From: Oceanisphaera arctica
GTDB taxonomy: Bacteria > Pseudomonadota > Gammaproteobacteria > Enterobacterales > Aeromonadaceae
Assembly: GCF_002936955.1 (NCBI RefSeq)
Contig: NZ_MPZM01000010.1
Location: 32,047-96,046 of the forward strand
Length of the DNA stretch: 64,000 bases
Reading direction: 5' to 3'
Positions 7,983-15,538 of the stretch are shown piece after piece; position 1 is the first letter of the stretch, and each line of letters starts with the position of its first letter. The position numbers and the translations under genes are program-made. The notes below the pieces were generated by a model. That model was given only the letters and a program-made list of their open reading frames with translations, ran no database searches and had not been told where the DNA came from.

Positions 7983-9317
7983 ATGAAAGGAATACAACAC
8001 GCAAAACGTACCCGACTGGCCGTGACCATGGCCGCCCTGCTGGCCATGCCCATGCTCACTCTGGCCGAGACGCCGGATGGCCTGTCCACCGAAGTAAGAA
8101 GCCTGGTCGAAAAAGTGACGCCCGATGTGGTGTCCTGGCGGCGGGATATTCATCAGCATCCGGAGCTGGGCAACCGGGAGACGCGCACCGCCGCTCTGGT
8201 GGCCAAGCACCTGAAATCTCTGGGTATGGAAGTCAAAACCGGCATCGCTCATACCGGTGTGGTCGGCATCCTGAAAGGAGCCAGGCCTGGTCCTGTAGTG
8301 GCCCTGCGTGCCGATATGGATGCGCTGCCGGTAACCGAGGCCACCGGACTGTCGTTCGCATCCAGGATCCGCACCCAGTATAACGACGAGGAAGTAGGCG
8401 TGGCCCATGCCTGCGGTCACGATATGCATGTGGCCATACTGATGGGCACCGCGCAGGTGCTGGCCGAGACAAAAGAGGAACTGGCCGGTACCGTGATGTT
8501 TGTGTTTCAGCCGGCAGAAGAAGGCCCCCCTGCTGGCGAGGAAGGCGGTGCCGAGCTGATGCTGAAAGAAGGGGTGTTCGACGACCTGAAGCCCGACGCC
8601 ATGTTCAGCCTGCATGTGATGCCGGCTCCTCTCGGTCAGGTGGCCGTGCGTACCAAGGGACAACTGGCCTCCGCCGACACCCTGCGTATCGAGATCACCG
8701 GCAAGCAGACCCATGGCGGCAGCCCCTGGAGCGGGATAGACCCCATAGTAACGGCCAGTCAGGTGGTAATGGGATTACAGACCATTCCTTCCCGTCAGCT
8801 CGATGTCACCAGGACACCCTCCGTCATTTCCATTGGCTCCATCAAGGGCGGTGTGCGCAGCAACATCATTCCCGACAATGTGGTGATGGAAGGGACCATC
8901 CGTACCTTCGATAATGACACCCGTGCCGAGATCCACCAGCGCATCGAACAAACCGCGGTGAATATTGCCGAAAGTGCCGGTGCCAGCGCCAAGGTCAGCT
9001 TTGCTGGCGGTATTCCGGCCACCATTAACGATCCCGATCTGACCAAAACCATGATCCCGACTCTGCAACGTATCGCCGGTGACAAGTTCGTCGAAGCCGA
9101 CCGGAGCATGGCGGCAGAAGACTTTGCCTTCTTCGCCGAAGAAGTGCCCAGCATGTATGTCTTTCTCGGGATCAACCCGGAAGACCCCGCGAAGGTTCAC
9201 TTCAACCACTCACCCGAGTTCAACCCGGATGAACGGGCCCTGCCCATCGGCGTCAGTACCATGACCGCTCTGGTTCTGGACTACGGCAAGCAACATCAGG
9301 CAATTTCAAGCAAGTAA
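7983..9317 (+). CDS. Exported M20-family amidohydrolase
   Basis: A 444-residue metallo-amidohydrolase of the M20 peptidase family, close to N-acyl-amino-acid amidohydrolases and hippurate hydrolases. A Sec-type signal peptide is plain: a basic start followed by LAVTMAALLAMPMLTLA and then E, cleaved near residue 29. The zinc-ligand region reads HACGHDMH (near 141-148), followed by FQPAEEGPPAGEEGG and a dimerisation domain around 230-340. It should act in the periplasm, releasing an amino acid or carboxylate from an N-acyl compound; the substrate is unknown. It stands alone between a purine cluster and small unknown genes. A good AAAGGAAG ribosome binding site precedes the ATG. Confidence 0.88.
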   Translation: MKGIQHAKRTRLAVTMAALLAMPMLTLAETPDGLSTEVRSLVEKVTPDVVSWRRDIHQHPELGNRETRTAALVAKHLKSLGMEVKTGIAHTGVVGILKGARPGPVVALRADMDALPVTEATGLSFASRIRTQYNDEEVGVAHACGHDMHVAILMGTAQVLAETKEELAGTVMFVFQPAEEGPPAGEEGGAELMLKEGVFDDLKPDAMFSLHVMPAPLGQVAVRTKGQLASADTLRIEITGKQTHGGSPWSGIDPIVTASQVVMGLQTIPSRQLDVTRTPSVISIGSIKGGVRSNIIPDNVVMEGTIRTFDNDTRAEIHQRIEQTAVNIAESAGASAKVSFAGGIPATINDPDLTKTMIPTLQRIAGDKFVEADRSMAAEDFAFFAEEVPSMYVFLGINPEDPAKVHFNHSPEFNPDERALPIGVSTMTALVLDYGKQHQAISSK

Positions 9318-9323
9318 CTGCTG

Positions 9324-9383
9324 AATATTCAGGCCGTTTGCTGGCCGTCTGCTGTCAGACGGAGGCGGCCTGAACCGAATATT
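9324..9383. terminator. Two-tier inverted repeat between convergent genes
   Basis: Nested arms AATATTC...AATATT, AGGCCG...CGGCCT and CCGTCTG-CTGT-CAGACGG between the amidohydrolase and the convergent UPF0325 gene, whose stop it touches. It probably terminates both transcripts, although no long T run is present. Confidence 0.6.
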
Positions 9384-9714
9384 ACAAACTTGCCAGCCGC
9401 CGACGGATTTCCTCCATCTTGGCGTGCATCACCTGCTCCAGACTAGCCAGGTTTTCGACGATCGCCGTCTTGGCATCGGTTGCCGGCGGCGTTTCACCCA
9501 GCAACCGATTCAGCTCGCTCAGGGCTTGCCCCAACACGGTCTTCTCGCCCTGAAGTGAAAAAGCGAACTTGAGGCTGGCCGGCTGGCAACCTTCCTGCGC
9601 CGGATGAAAATAGACTTTCAGTTCATCTTCGCTCGATGCATGACGTACCGTAAAACGCGCGATATCACGGACATCCTTGATACCCATGGCGGTCAAGGTT
9701 GGAAATTCGGACAT
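9382..9714 (-). CDS. UPF0325/DUF3461 family protein (YaeH-like), paralogue 1
   Basis: A 110-residue protein resembling E. coli YaeH. Conserved elements: the opening FPTLTAMGIKDVRDIARFTVRH, here recognised by TLTAMGI and IARFTVRHAS; DELKVYF at 30-36; SLKFAFS near 48; and a C-terminal amphipathic helix (MHAKMEEIRRRL). No catalytic motif is visible and the family function is unknown. It is shorter than the paralogue at 10243-10656, with which it shares the TLxxMGI, ELKVYxHP and C-terminal helical features. The two lie on the same strand with a small opposite-strand gene between them. Confidence 0.8.
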   Translation of the reverse strand: MSEFPTLTAMGIKDVRDIARFTVRHASSEDELKVYFHPAQEGCQPASLKFAFSLQGEKTVLGQALSELNRLLGETPPATDAKTAIVENLASLEQVMHAKMEEIRRRLASL

Positions 9715-9939
9715 ATAGCTACCCCGTTACAGATGAAACCCGCCGCAGCGTTGTGATTACAATTATTTAACAAAGTATCACGCTAACGATTCTCGGGTCT
9801 ACCGACCAGAGCCAGAGCGAGATCGCCAATGAGTCCAGCAACCTTGGTTCCAGTCAAATACCCCCTTTGGCTCTAACTTTGCCCATGCAGGCATTCTAGA
9901 TTGCCGTTCATACCCAGCCGAATAGCAACAGGAGTGACC

Positions 9940-10191
9940 ATGTCAGAGAAGACAGAGCTGAATATTACATTGAGCAGCGATACCGCCCGTCTGTTTGCCG
10001 AGTACGAGGCTTTTACCCACGTCTCGCCGGAAGTGTATGTTCAGCAGCTGATCGAAAAGACGATGCCGACTCTGGAAGCCATGGTAGGTGCCTTGCGTGA
10101 TGCTGATGGCGATGAAGAGGCGGTGATGGAATTGTTTGGCAAGAAAATGGCAGAATCGATGCTTAAACAGCAACAGGCAATGGCATCCTAA
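9940..10191 (+). CDS. Small protein of unknown function
   Basis: An 83-residue protein that I do not recognise. The ATG at 9940 has a good ribosome binding site (ACAGGAGTGACC). The first half (TELNITLSSDTARLFAEYEA, then a predicted helix ending at VQQLIEKT) has the strand-helix-helix pattern of ribbon-helix-helix proteins, but this is only a resemblance. The second half is acidic and helical, ending KKMAESMLKQQQAMAS. It lies between two UPF0325 paralogues on the other strand and is followed by a good terminator, which supports it as a real gene. Confidence 0.65.
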   Translation: MSEKTELNITLSSDTARLFAEYEAFTHVSPEVYVQQLIEKTMPTLEAMVGALRDADGDEEAVMELFGKKMAESMLKQQQAMAS

Positions 10192-10210
10192 GCCGGTGTT
10201 TTTCCGAATG

Positions 10211-10237
10211 AAAAAGGGCGGCTCCTGGCCGCCCTTT
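10211..10237. terminator. Bidirectional terminator
   Basis: Stem AAAGGGCGGC / GCCGCCCTTT with loop TCCTG, flanked by A and T runs, between the 83-residue gene and the convergent UPF0325 gene. Confidence 0.88.
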
Positions 10238-10242
10238 CTGCG

Positions 10243-10656
10243 TTATTTCAGCGCGTCTATCTGCCGGCGAAGCTCGTCCAGCTTGTCTTTCATCACCCGT
10301 TCCATATGCTCCAGATCGGCCAGCAACTGCTGTTTGGTGTCCTGCAGCGATGCCTTGTCGCCAGCAGCGACTTCGGCAGGTTGCAGCAAGGCATGCAGTT
10401 CCACCAGTGCCTGGCGCAATACCGGGCTGGTGTCTTCCAGCTGATGCCACTCTGCGGTTTTCTGAAACTCGACCGCCACATTGGACTTGGGTCGGGCGTA
10501 GGTAAATTTCTTGCTGCGAGACAGAAAAGAGCCACTCGGTCTGTGATAATAGACCTTGAGCACGTCGGCTCGAACCTCGCGGCGCAGGCTGTAACGGCTG
10601 ATGTTGTCGAATGAGGTGATCCCCATCTGTTCCAGGGTCGGGTATTGTGATGTCAT
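10243..10656 (-). CDS. UPF0325/DUF3461 family protein (YaeH-like), paralogue 2
   Basis: A 137-residue YaeH-like protein and the closer of the two to E. coli YaeH in both length and sequence. It has TLEQMGITSFDNISRYSLRRE at the N-terminus (compare SLGIT...IDRYSLRQE in YaeH), DVLKVYYHRPSGSFLSRSKKFTYARPKS in the middle, recognised by DVLKVYY and SKKFTYARPK, and a C-terminal coiled helix LADLEHMERVMKDKLDELRRQI. Function unknown; presumably cytoplasmic. Its sister copy lies at 9382-9714. The 199 bases upstream carry no gene but contain a strong inverted repeat. Confidence 0.88.
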   Translation of the reverse strand: MTSQYPTLEQMGITSFDNISRYSLRREVRADVLKVYYHRPSGSFLSRSKKFTYARPKSNVAVEFQKTAEWHQLEDTSPVLRQALVELHALLQPAEVAAGDKASLQDTKQQLLADLEHMERVMKDKLDELRRQIDALK

Positions 10657-10798
10657 CTGATATGGCCCAAAAAGTGATGCAGGTTAAAGATGCTGCCACC
10701 GGAAAAGTGGCAGGGTATCGAAGGCATCCGAGCCGTGATAATCGATAAAGACAGAGCCATTCCTGGCGAACGCGCGAAGCAATATTAGTGCAAGTATA

Positions 10799-10831
10799 AT
10801 CTGGCTCTGTCGCAAAATGACAGAGCCAGAT
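10799..10831. terminator. 13-bp perfect inverted repeat, probable terminator
   Basis: Arms ATCTGGCTCTGTC and GACAGAGCCAGAT around GCAAAAT, just downstream of the aldehyde-dehydrogenase-like gene. A further GACAGAGCCA copy lies at 10750-10759. No proper T run follows, so termination is likely but not certain. Confidence 0.65.
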
Positions 10832-10855
10832 GCCAAAACGGCTGGAACCAGGCCG

Positions 10856-12190
10856 TCAGACCGATATGTACAGCGTCTTGAGGTGACAGAAGGCCTTGAT
10901 ATTGAAGCGCCCTTCCGGGGCCGGATTCAGTCCCGACGGATAACCCTTGCCTTGATAAGGATCCATATTCACCAGACTGCGGCCGAACGGCAGCCGTCGT
11001 GCCAACTGCTCGCCCTGCGTAAGATCCCGGGTCCAGATACTGACGGTACCGTCGGGTCCCAGCTCCCGGCACATACCGGTAATGGCATCCAGATGCGGCA
11101 CCCGTATCACGCAGGCCAGAGGGCCGCTCAGCTGCTGGCGAAATACTTCCATATCAGGCTGTACGCCATCCAGCAGGGAAGCCGGATAATACCAACCCTC
11201 TCCTGCCGGCAGCTCACAGCCGAGCACAGCCCGGGAGCCGCCTGCCAATGCGGCCTTGACCTGCTGGTGTAATTCATCCCGCTGCAAACGGGTGGCCAGC
11301 GGACCCAGGCTGGACGCCAGCTGTTCTGGGTCGCCGGATTGCAGCTCACTCAGCCGGACCGACAGCCGGTCCACAAAGTCATCGGCAATGCCCTGCGTCA
11401 CCATGAAGCCCCGCGCCGCATGCCCCAGCTGGCCCGCATTGCGAAAGCGCGAACGCAGCGCCGCCTCTACCACCTGCTCCAGATCGGCGTCGTCCAGAAT
11501 GACATGCAACTCGGTTTCATCCAGTTCCAGCACTATCGGCTTCAGCTGCTGCCCGGCCAGTGCCGCCACCCGACTGGCATCTTCCCGGTTACCGCTGAAC
11601 GCCAGCGCCTTCACCCGGGCGTCGGCAATCAGGGTCGCTACCTGCGGCTTGCCGATCAACAGGCTGAACACCAAACCATAGGGCGCCTCCGCTTCCGCCA
11701 GCAGCGCCTCGATTTCCCGGGCACAACGCGGCAGATTCTCGGCCAGTTTCAGCAGCAGGGCATTGCCAGCCATCAGCGTCGGTGCCAGCACCCGGAAGAC
11801 CTGCCACAGGGGAAAACGCCAGGATGTCAGCAACAGCACAGTGCCCATGGGTTCGAAAGTGGTCATGCTACGCGCCAGCGGCAGCATGGCCTGGCCATGA
11901 GCGGCAAAATAGGCACATTCCCGGGCACAGCGGTCTACCTCGGCCAGCCCTTCGCTCAACAATTTGCCCATCTCCTGCGTCATGGTCAGCGCCAGTCGTT
12001 CCCGGTTGGCCGACAGCAAGGACGCCAGCCGGTTCAGCAAGGCGCTGCGCTCGGCGAAGGCACTGTGTCGCCATTCCTGCGCGGCCATAGCGTTCTGTTG
12101 CACCCGCCGCTCTAGAGCGGCGGCCGGCAGCGAACCGACGCGCTCCAGCTCAGTTCCCGAAGCGGGATGATAGGAAATAAATGTCGTCAT
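10856..12190 (-). CDS. Degenerate aldehyde dehydrogenase-like protein (probable pseudoenzyme)
   Basis: A 444-residue protein with the full aldehyde dehydrogenase fold by alignment, closest to the succinate-semialdehyde dehydrogenase type, but with key residues replaced. The usual TPWNFP reads TSWRFP (122-127), so the oxyanion Asn is Arg. The GQxC nucleophile region reads NAGQLGHA (251-258), so the catalytic Cys is Gly. The ELGG base motif reads ELDE (221-225), keeping only the Glu. The EExFGP ribose-binding motif reads QQLSGP. Lys148 is kept. The reading frame is intact over the whole length, which speaks against simple decay. Oxidation of an aldehyde by the normal mechanism is not expected. 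It is transcribed away from the SulP gene. Confidence 0.85.
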   Translation of the reverse strand: MTTFISYHPASGTELERVGSLPAAALERRVQQNAMAAQEWRHSAFAERSALLNRLASLLSANRERLALTMTQEMGKLLSEGLAEVDRCARECAYFAAHGQAMLPLARSMTTFEPMGTVLLLTSWRFPLWQVFRVLAPTLMAGNALLLKLAENLPRCAREIEALLAEAEAPYGLVFSLLIGKPQVATLIADARVKALAFSGNREDASRVAALAGQQLKPIVLELDETELHVILDDADLEQVVEAALRSRFRNAGQLGHAARGFMVTQGIADDFVDRLSVRLSELQSGDPEQLASSLGPLATRLQRDELHQQVKAALAGGSRAVLGCELPAGEGWYYPASLLDGVQPDMEVFRQQLSGPLACVIRVPHLDAITGMCRELGPDGTVSIWTRDLTQGEQLARRLPFGRSLVNMDPYQGKGYPSGLNPAPEGRFNIKAFCHLKTLYISV

Positions 12191-12451
12191 GCTGGTTTCG
12201 GCCTCCTGCCGCCTGAACCCCGGCTTCGGCGAGGGATGATGCCAGCGGTGATATACTAGGAAGACGCCACTGGCGCCACCACCGCGAGCTCATGGTAAAG
12301 ATCAAACTTGCCGTGACGTTATCCGGGTGCAAACGGCGCTACAATGGCCAGTTATCCTCGATCGATAGATCCAAATAATCTGGTCCGCTGCATGATCCGC
12401 AGCCAGTCGGCTGACGGAAGCGGCCACGCCACAACAGAAGGGAGATCTAAC

Positions 12452-14248
12452 ATGGCAAACCAAGCCCTGGGGAAGCCGGGTATCTGGGCCCGGCTGCTGC
12501 CGTTCCTGCAGTGGGCACCTATGGTCAATGCCGTCAGTCTGCGGGCCGACGCCCAGGCCGGGCTGACCAACGCTGTTATCGTGCTGCCCCAGGGCGTGGC
12601 TTATGCCCTGATCGCCGGCTTACCGCCGGAATACGGGCTCTATGCCGCCATCATACCAGCCATTATCGCCGCCCTGTTCGGCTCTTCCTGGCATCTTATT
12701 TCTGGCCCCACCGCCGCCATGTCGATCGTGGTGTTCACCTCGGTCAGCCCACTGGCAGAGCCGGGTTCGGCCGAATTCATCGCCCTGGCGCTGACCCTGA
12801 CCCTGATGAAGGGCGTCTTTCAGCTGGTGATGGCCGCTGCCCGGCTGGGAGTCCTGGTCAACTTCGTGTCCCACTCGGTGGTGATCGGTTTTACCGCTGG
12901 CGCCGCCGTGGTCATCGTTGTCAGTCAGCTGCAAAACCTGCTGGGGCTGTCGTTGCCGACCGAAGGCACCTTTACCGATAATGGTTGGCAGGTCCTCAGC
13001 CATTTATCCAGTGCCGACCCCTACAGTCTGGCGGTGGGCCTGACGACCCTGGTCAGCTGCGTGGTCATCAAAAAACTCCGGCCGCGCTGGCCCAATATGC
13101 TGATAGCCCTGACCCTGGCCAGTGGCCTGGCCTTCATTCTCGATCCCGGGCAACAGCACATCGCCATGGTCGGCGCCATTCCCGCCAGCATACCGCCACT
13201 GAGTATCCCCGATCTCAGCTTCGGCAGTATGAGCGCCCTGTCCTCGGGCGCCCTGGCCATCAGTCTGCTCGGGCTGGTAGAAGCCTCCTCCATCTCCCGG
13301 GCCATCGCCAGTCGCTCTCACCAGCGACTGGATGACAATCAGGAGTTTATCGGCCAGGGCTTGTCGAATCTGGTCGGCGCCTTCTTCTCCTGCTATGCCT
13401 CTTCCGGATCATTTACCCGCACCGGCGTCAACTATACCTCCGGGGCCCGTACCCCGATGGCGGCGATTTTTGCCTCCTGTTTTCTGCTGGTGATACTGCA
13501 GCTGTTTTCCGACCTCACCGCCTGGCTGCCCATTCCCGCCATGGCCGGTCTGCTGCTGGTGGTGGCCTGGAACCTGATCGACTTTCGTCACATCAAACTG
13601 ATCGTCCGCGCAGCCAAGTCCGAAACCACTGTGCTGATCGTCACCTTTGCCGCCACCTTGCTGGTGGCGCTGGAATTCGCCATTTATGCGGGGGTGATAC
13701 TGTCGCTGGTGTTTTATCTGAAACGCACCTCGACCCCTCGCATCGTCTCCATCTTGCCGGACCCGGATGCCAGGCATCCCTTCTTTGTCGGTGCCGAGAA
13801 CCGCCGTCTGCCCTATTGCCCACAGCTGCGCATCATCCGCATCGAGGGTTCCCTGTTCTTCGGCGCCGTGAACCATGTGCAGGAATACCTGCAGAATATT
13901 CGCGAGCCTCGGTTGCTGATCGTGGGCAACGGCATGAATTTCGTGGATATCGTCGGGGCCGAAATGCTGCTGCAGGAATCACTGCGGCGACGGGCCGCCG
14001 GGGGTGACCTCTATCTCAGCAACCTCAAGGAAGGCGTGCTGCGTATTCTCAAACGCAACAACCTGATCGAACGGCTGGGTGAGGATCATATCTTCATCAA
14101 CAAGGGTCGGGCCATTCACCGCATCTACGCGCAACTGGACCCGGCGGTCTGCAAGACCTGTACCGCCAGGATCTTCCAGGAGTGTCATGTGGCCCCGCCC
14201 GGCGAGCGCCCTGCCGACGCTCAAATCATTACGCAGCAGAAAGCCTGA
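12452..14248 (+). CDS. SulP family anion permease with STAS domain
   Basis: A 598-residue SulP/SLC26-type transporter. The ATG at 12452 was chosen for its GGGAGATCTAAC ribosome binding site; the frame is open further upstream. LPQGVAYALIAGLPPEYGLYA (key part PQGVAYALIAGLPPEYGLY) near residue 50 is the classic SulP signature. About 10-12 hydrophobic segments fill residues 30-430, and a C-terminal STAS domain starts near 455 (RIIRIEGSLFFGAVNHV). The last 40 residues hold a small Cys cluster, CKTCTARIFQEC, uncommon in SulP proteins. Sulfate is the textbook substrate, but bicarbonate and dicarboxylates are also known. It lies just upstream of the CobS/CobT-like pair on the same strand. Confidence 0.88.
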   Translation: MANQALGKPGIWARLLPFLQWAPMVNAVSLRADAQAGLTNAVIVLPQGVAYALIAGLPPEYGLYAAIIPAIIAALFGSSWHLISGPTAAMSIVVFTSVSPLAEPGSAEFIALALTLTLMKGVFQLVMAAARLGVLVNFVSHSVVIGFTAGAAVVIVVSQLQNLLGLSLPTEGTFTDNGWQVLSHLSSADPYSLAVGLTTLVSCVVIKKLRPRWPNMLIALTLASGLAFILDPGQQHIAMVGAIPASIPPLSIPDLSFGSMSALSSGALAISLLGLVEASSISRAIASRSHQRLDDNQEFIGQGLSNLVGAFFSCYASSGSFTRTGVNYTSGARTPMAAIFASCFLLVILQLFSDLTAWLPIPAMAGLLLVVAWNLIDFRHIKLIVRAAKSETTVLIVTFAATLLVALEFAIYAGVILSLVFYLKRTSTPRIVSILPDPDARHPFFVGAENRRLPYCPQLRIIRIEGSLFFGAVNHVQEYLQNIREPRLLIVGNGMNFVDIVGAEMLLQESLRRRAAGGDLYLSNLKEGVLRILKRNNLIERLGEDHIFINKGRAIHRIYAQLDPAVCKTCTARIFQECHVAPPGERPADAQIITQQKA

Positions 14249-14254
14249 ACGCTT

Positions 14255-14277
14255 CCGGCAGGGCTAAACCCTGCCGG
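14255..14277. terminator. Hairpin after SulP gene
   Basis: Perfect 9-bp stem CCGGCAGGG / CCCTGCCGG with loop CTAAA, seven bases past the SulP stop. There is no T run, so it may be an mRNA 3' stabiliser or processing site rather than a true terminator before the CobS-like gene. Confidence 0.55.
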
Positions 14278-14391
14278 TGGTCCACTGGCCACATCCCCCC
14301 GAGTCAACTGGCCCCTGCCCGGGCCTGTGTCGACAGATACACTGTTAACACTTTGTTTACCCGTGTCGCTATAGCAACCGAGGGCAGAACC

Positions 14392-15372
14392 ATGACCAGT
14401 CTTATTCACGACCATCCGAGCCGGCTTGTTTCGGTGCGCGAGCTATTCAATATCGATTCCGATTTCAAGGTGCCGGTCTTCGAGCATAAAGACGAACACG
14501 TGCCCGATATCGATCCGGCCTATTGTTTCAATCCCGATGTCACCATGGCCATTCTGGCCGGCTTTACCCGCAACAGGCGGGTGCTTATTCAGGGGCTGCA
14601 TGGCACCGGTAAATCCACCCATATCGAACAGGTGGCCGCCCGGCTGAACTGGCCCTGCGTACGGGTCAATCTGGATGGCCATATCAGCCGGCTGGATCTG
14701 GTGGGCAAAGACACCATAGTGCTGAAGGACGGTAAGCAGATCACCGAGTTTCAGGAAGGCATAGTGCCCTGGGCCCTGCGCCGGCCGGTGGCACTGATTT
14801 TCGACGAGTTCGATGCCGGTCGTCCGGACGTGATGTTCGTGATCCAGCGGATACTGGAACAGGACGGCAAGTTCACCTTGCTCGATCAGAATCAGGTGAT
14901 CACCCCTCATTCCCACTTCCGACTGTTCGCCACCGCCAATACCGTGGGCCTGGGCAACGTCAGTGGCCTGTATCACGGCACCCAGCAAGTAAACCAGGCG
15001 CAGATGGACCGCTGGAACATAGTGGCCAGCCTGGATTACCTGCCACGAGAAGACGAAATCAGCATAGTGCAGGGCAAGGTGCCCCGTTATGCGGACGAGC
15101 GAGGCTACCAGCTGATCAGCACCATGGTGGCAGTGGCCGAGCTGACCCGATCCGGCTTTGCCGCCGGCGATCTATCTACCCTGATGTCGCCGCGCACCCT
15201 GATCGCCTGGGCCGAAAACACCGAGATTTTCGGCGATCCGGCGTTGGCTTTCCGGTTGTCGTTTCTCAACAAGTGTGACGAGGCCGAACGCCCCCTGGTA
15301 GCCGAGTATTACCAGCGCTGTTTCGATCAGGAACTGGAAGAATCCCGGTCACTCAAGCTGGCCCTGATGTAA
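14392..15372 (+). CDS. CobS-like AAA+ ATPase
   Basis: A 326-residue AAA+ ATPase of the CobS family, the ATPase subunit of the aerobic cobaltochelatase. Starting at ATG 14392, the N-terminal DFKVPVFEHKDEHVPDID is typical of CobS. Walker A is GLHGTGKST (68-76), Walker B VALIFDEFD (133-141) and sensor 1 FATANTVG (179-186). In cobalamin synthesis CobS and CobT drive cobalt insertion by CobN, but neither cobN nor any other cob gene lies in this window. The pair could therefore serve CobN elsewhere in the genome or act as a MoxR/vWA-like remodelling machine. The CobT-like gene follows 166 bases later on the same strand. Confidence 0.85.
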   Translation: MTSLIHDHPSRLVSVRELFNIDSDFKVPVFEHKDEHVPDIDPAYCFNPDVTMAILAGFTRNRRVLIQGLHGTGKSTHIEQVAARLNWPCVRVNLDGHISRLDLVGKDTIVLKDGKQITEFQEGIVPWALRRPVALIFDEFDAGRPDVMFVIQRILEQDGKFTLLDQNQVITPHSHFRLFATANTVGLGNVSGLYHGTQQVNQAQMDRWNIVASLDYLPREDEISIVQGKVPRYADERGYQLISTMVAVAELTRSGFAAGDLSTLMSPRTLIAWAENTEIFGDPALAFRLSFLNKCDEAERPLVAEYYQRCFDQELEESRSLKLALM

Positions 15373-15538
15373 GCAATATTATCGGATTGAACCGGCGGTG
15401 ATTAAGGTAGATACCCACATTCTGCGTTGTGGTGGAAAAACGGCCGGCTTTCCCGGCTCGCCGTCAATCCTTCATGGAGGCTAAGCTAATCCCTTTTCCC
15501 CGTCGGTTCCCTCTCTCGTCTTGTGAGGAAGCCCCAAT

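Noticed and set aside
10856..12190. Catalytic Cys loss as a frameshift artefact
   Set aside because: The frame is uninterrupted and the sequence on both sides of the Gly256 and Arg125 positions aligns without gaps, so single substitutions explain the changes.
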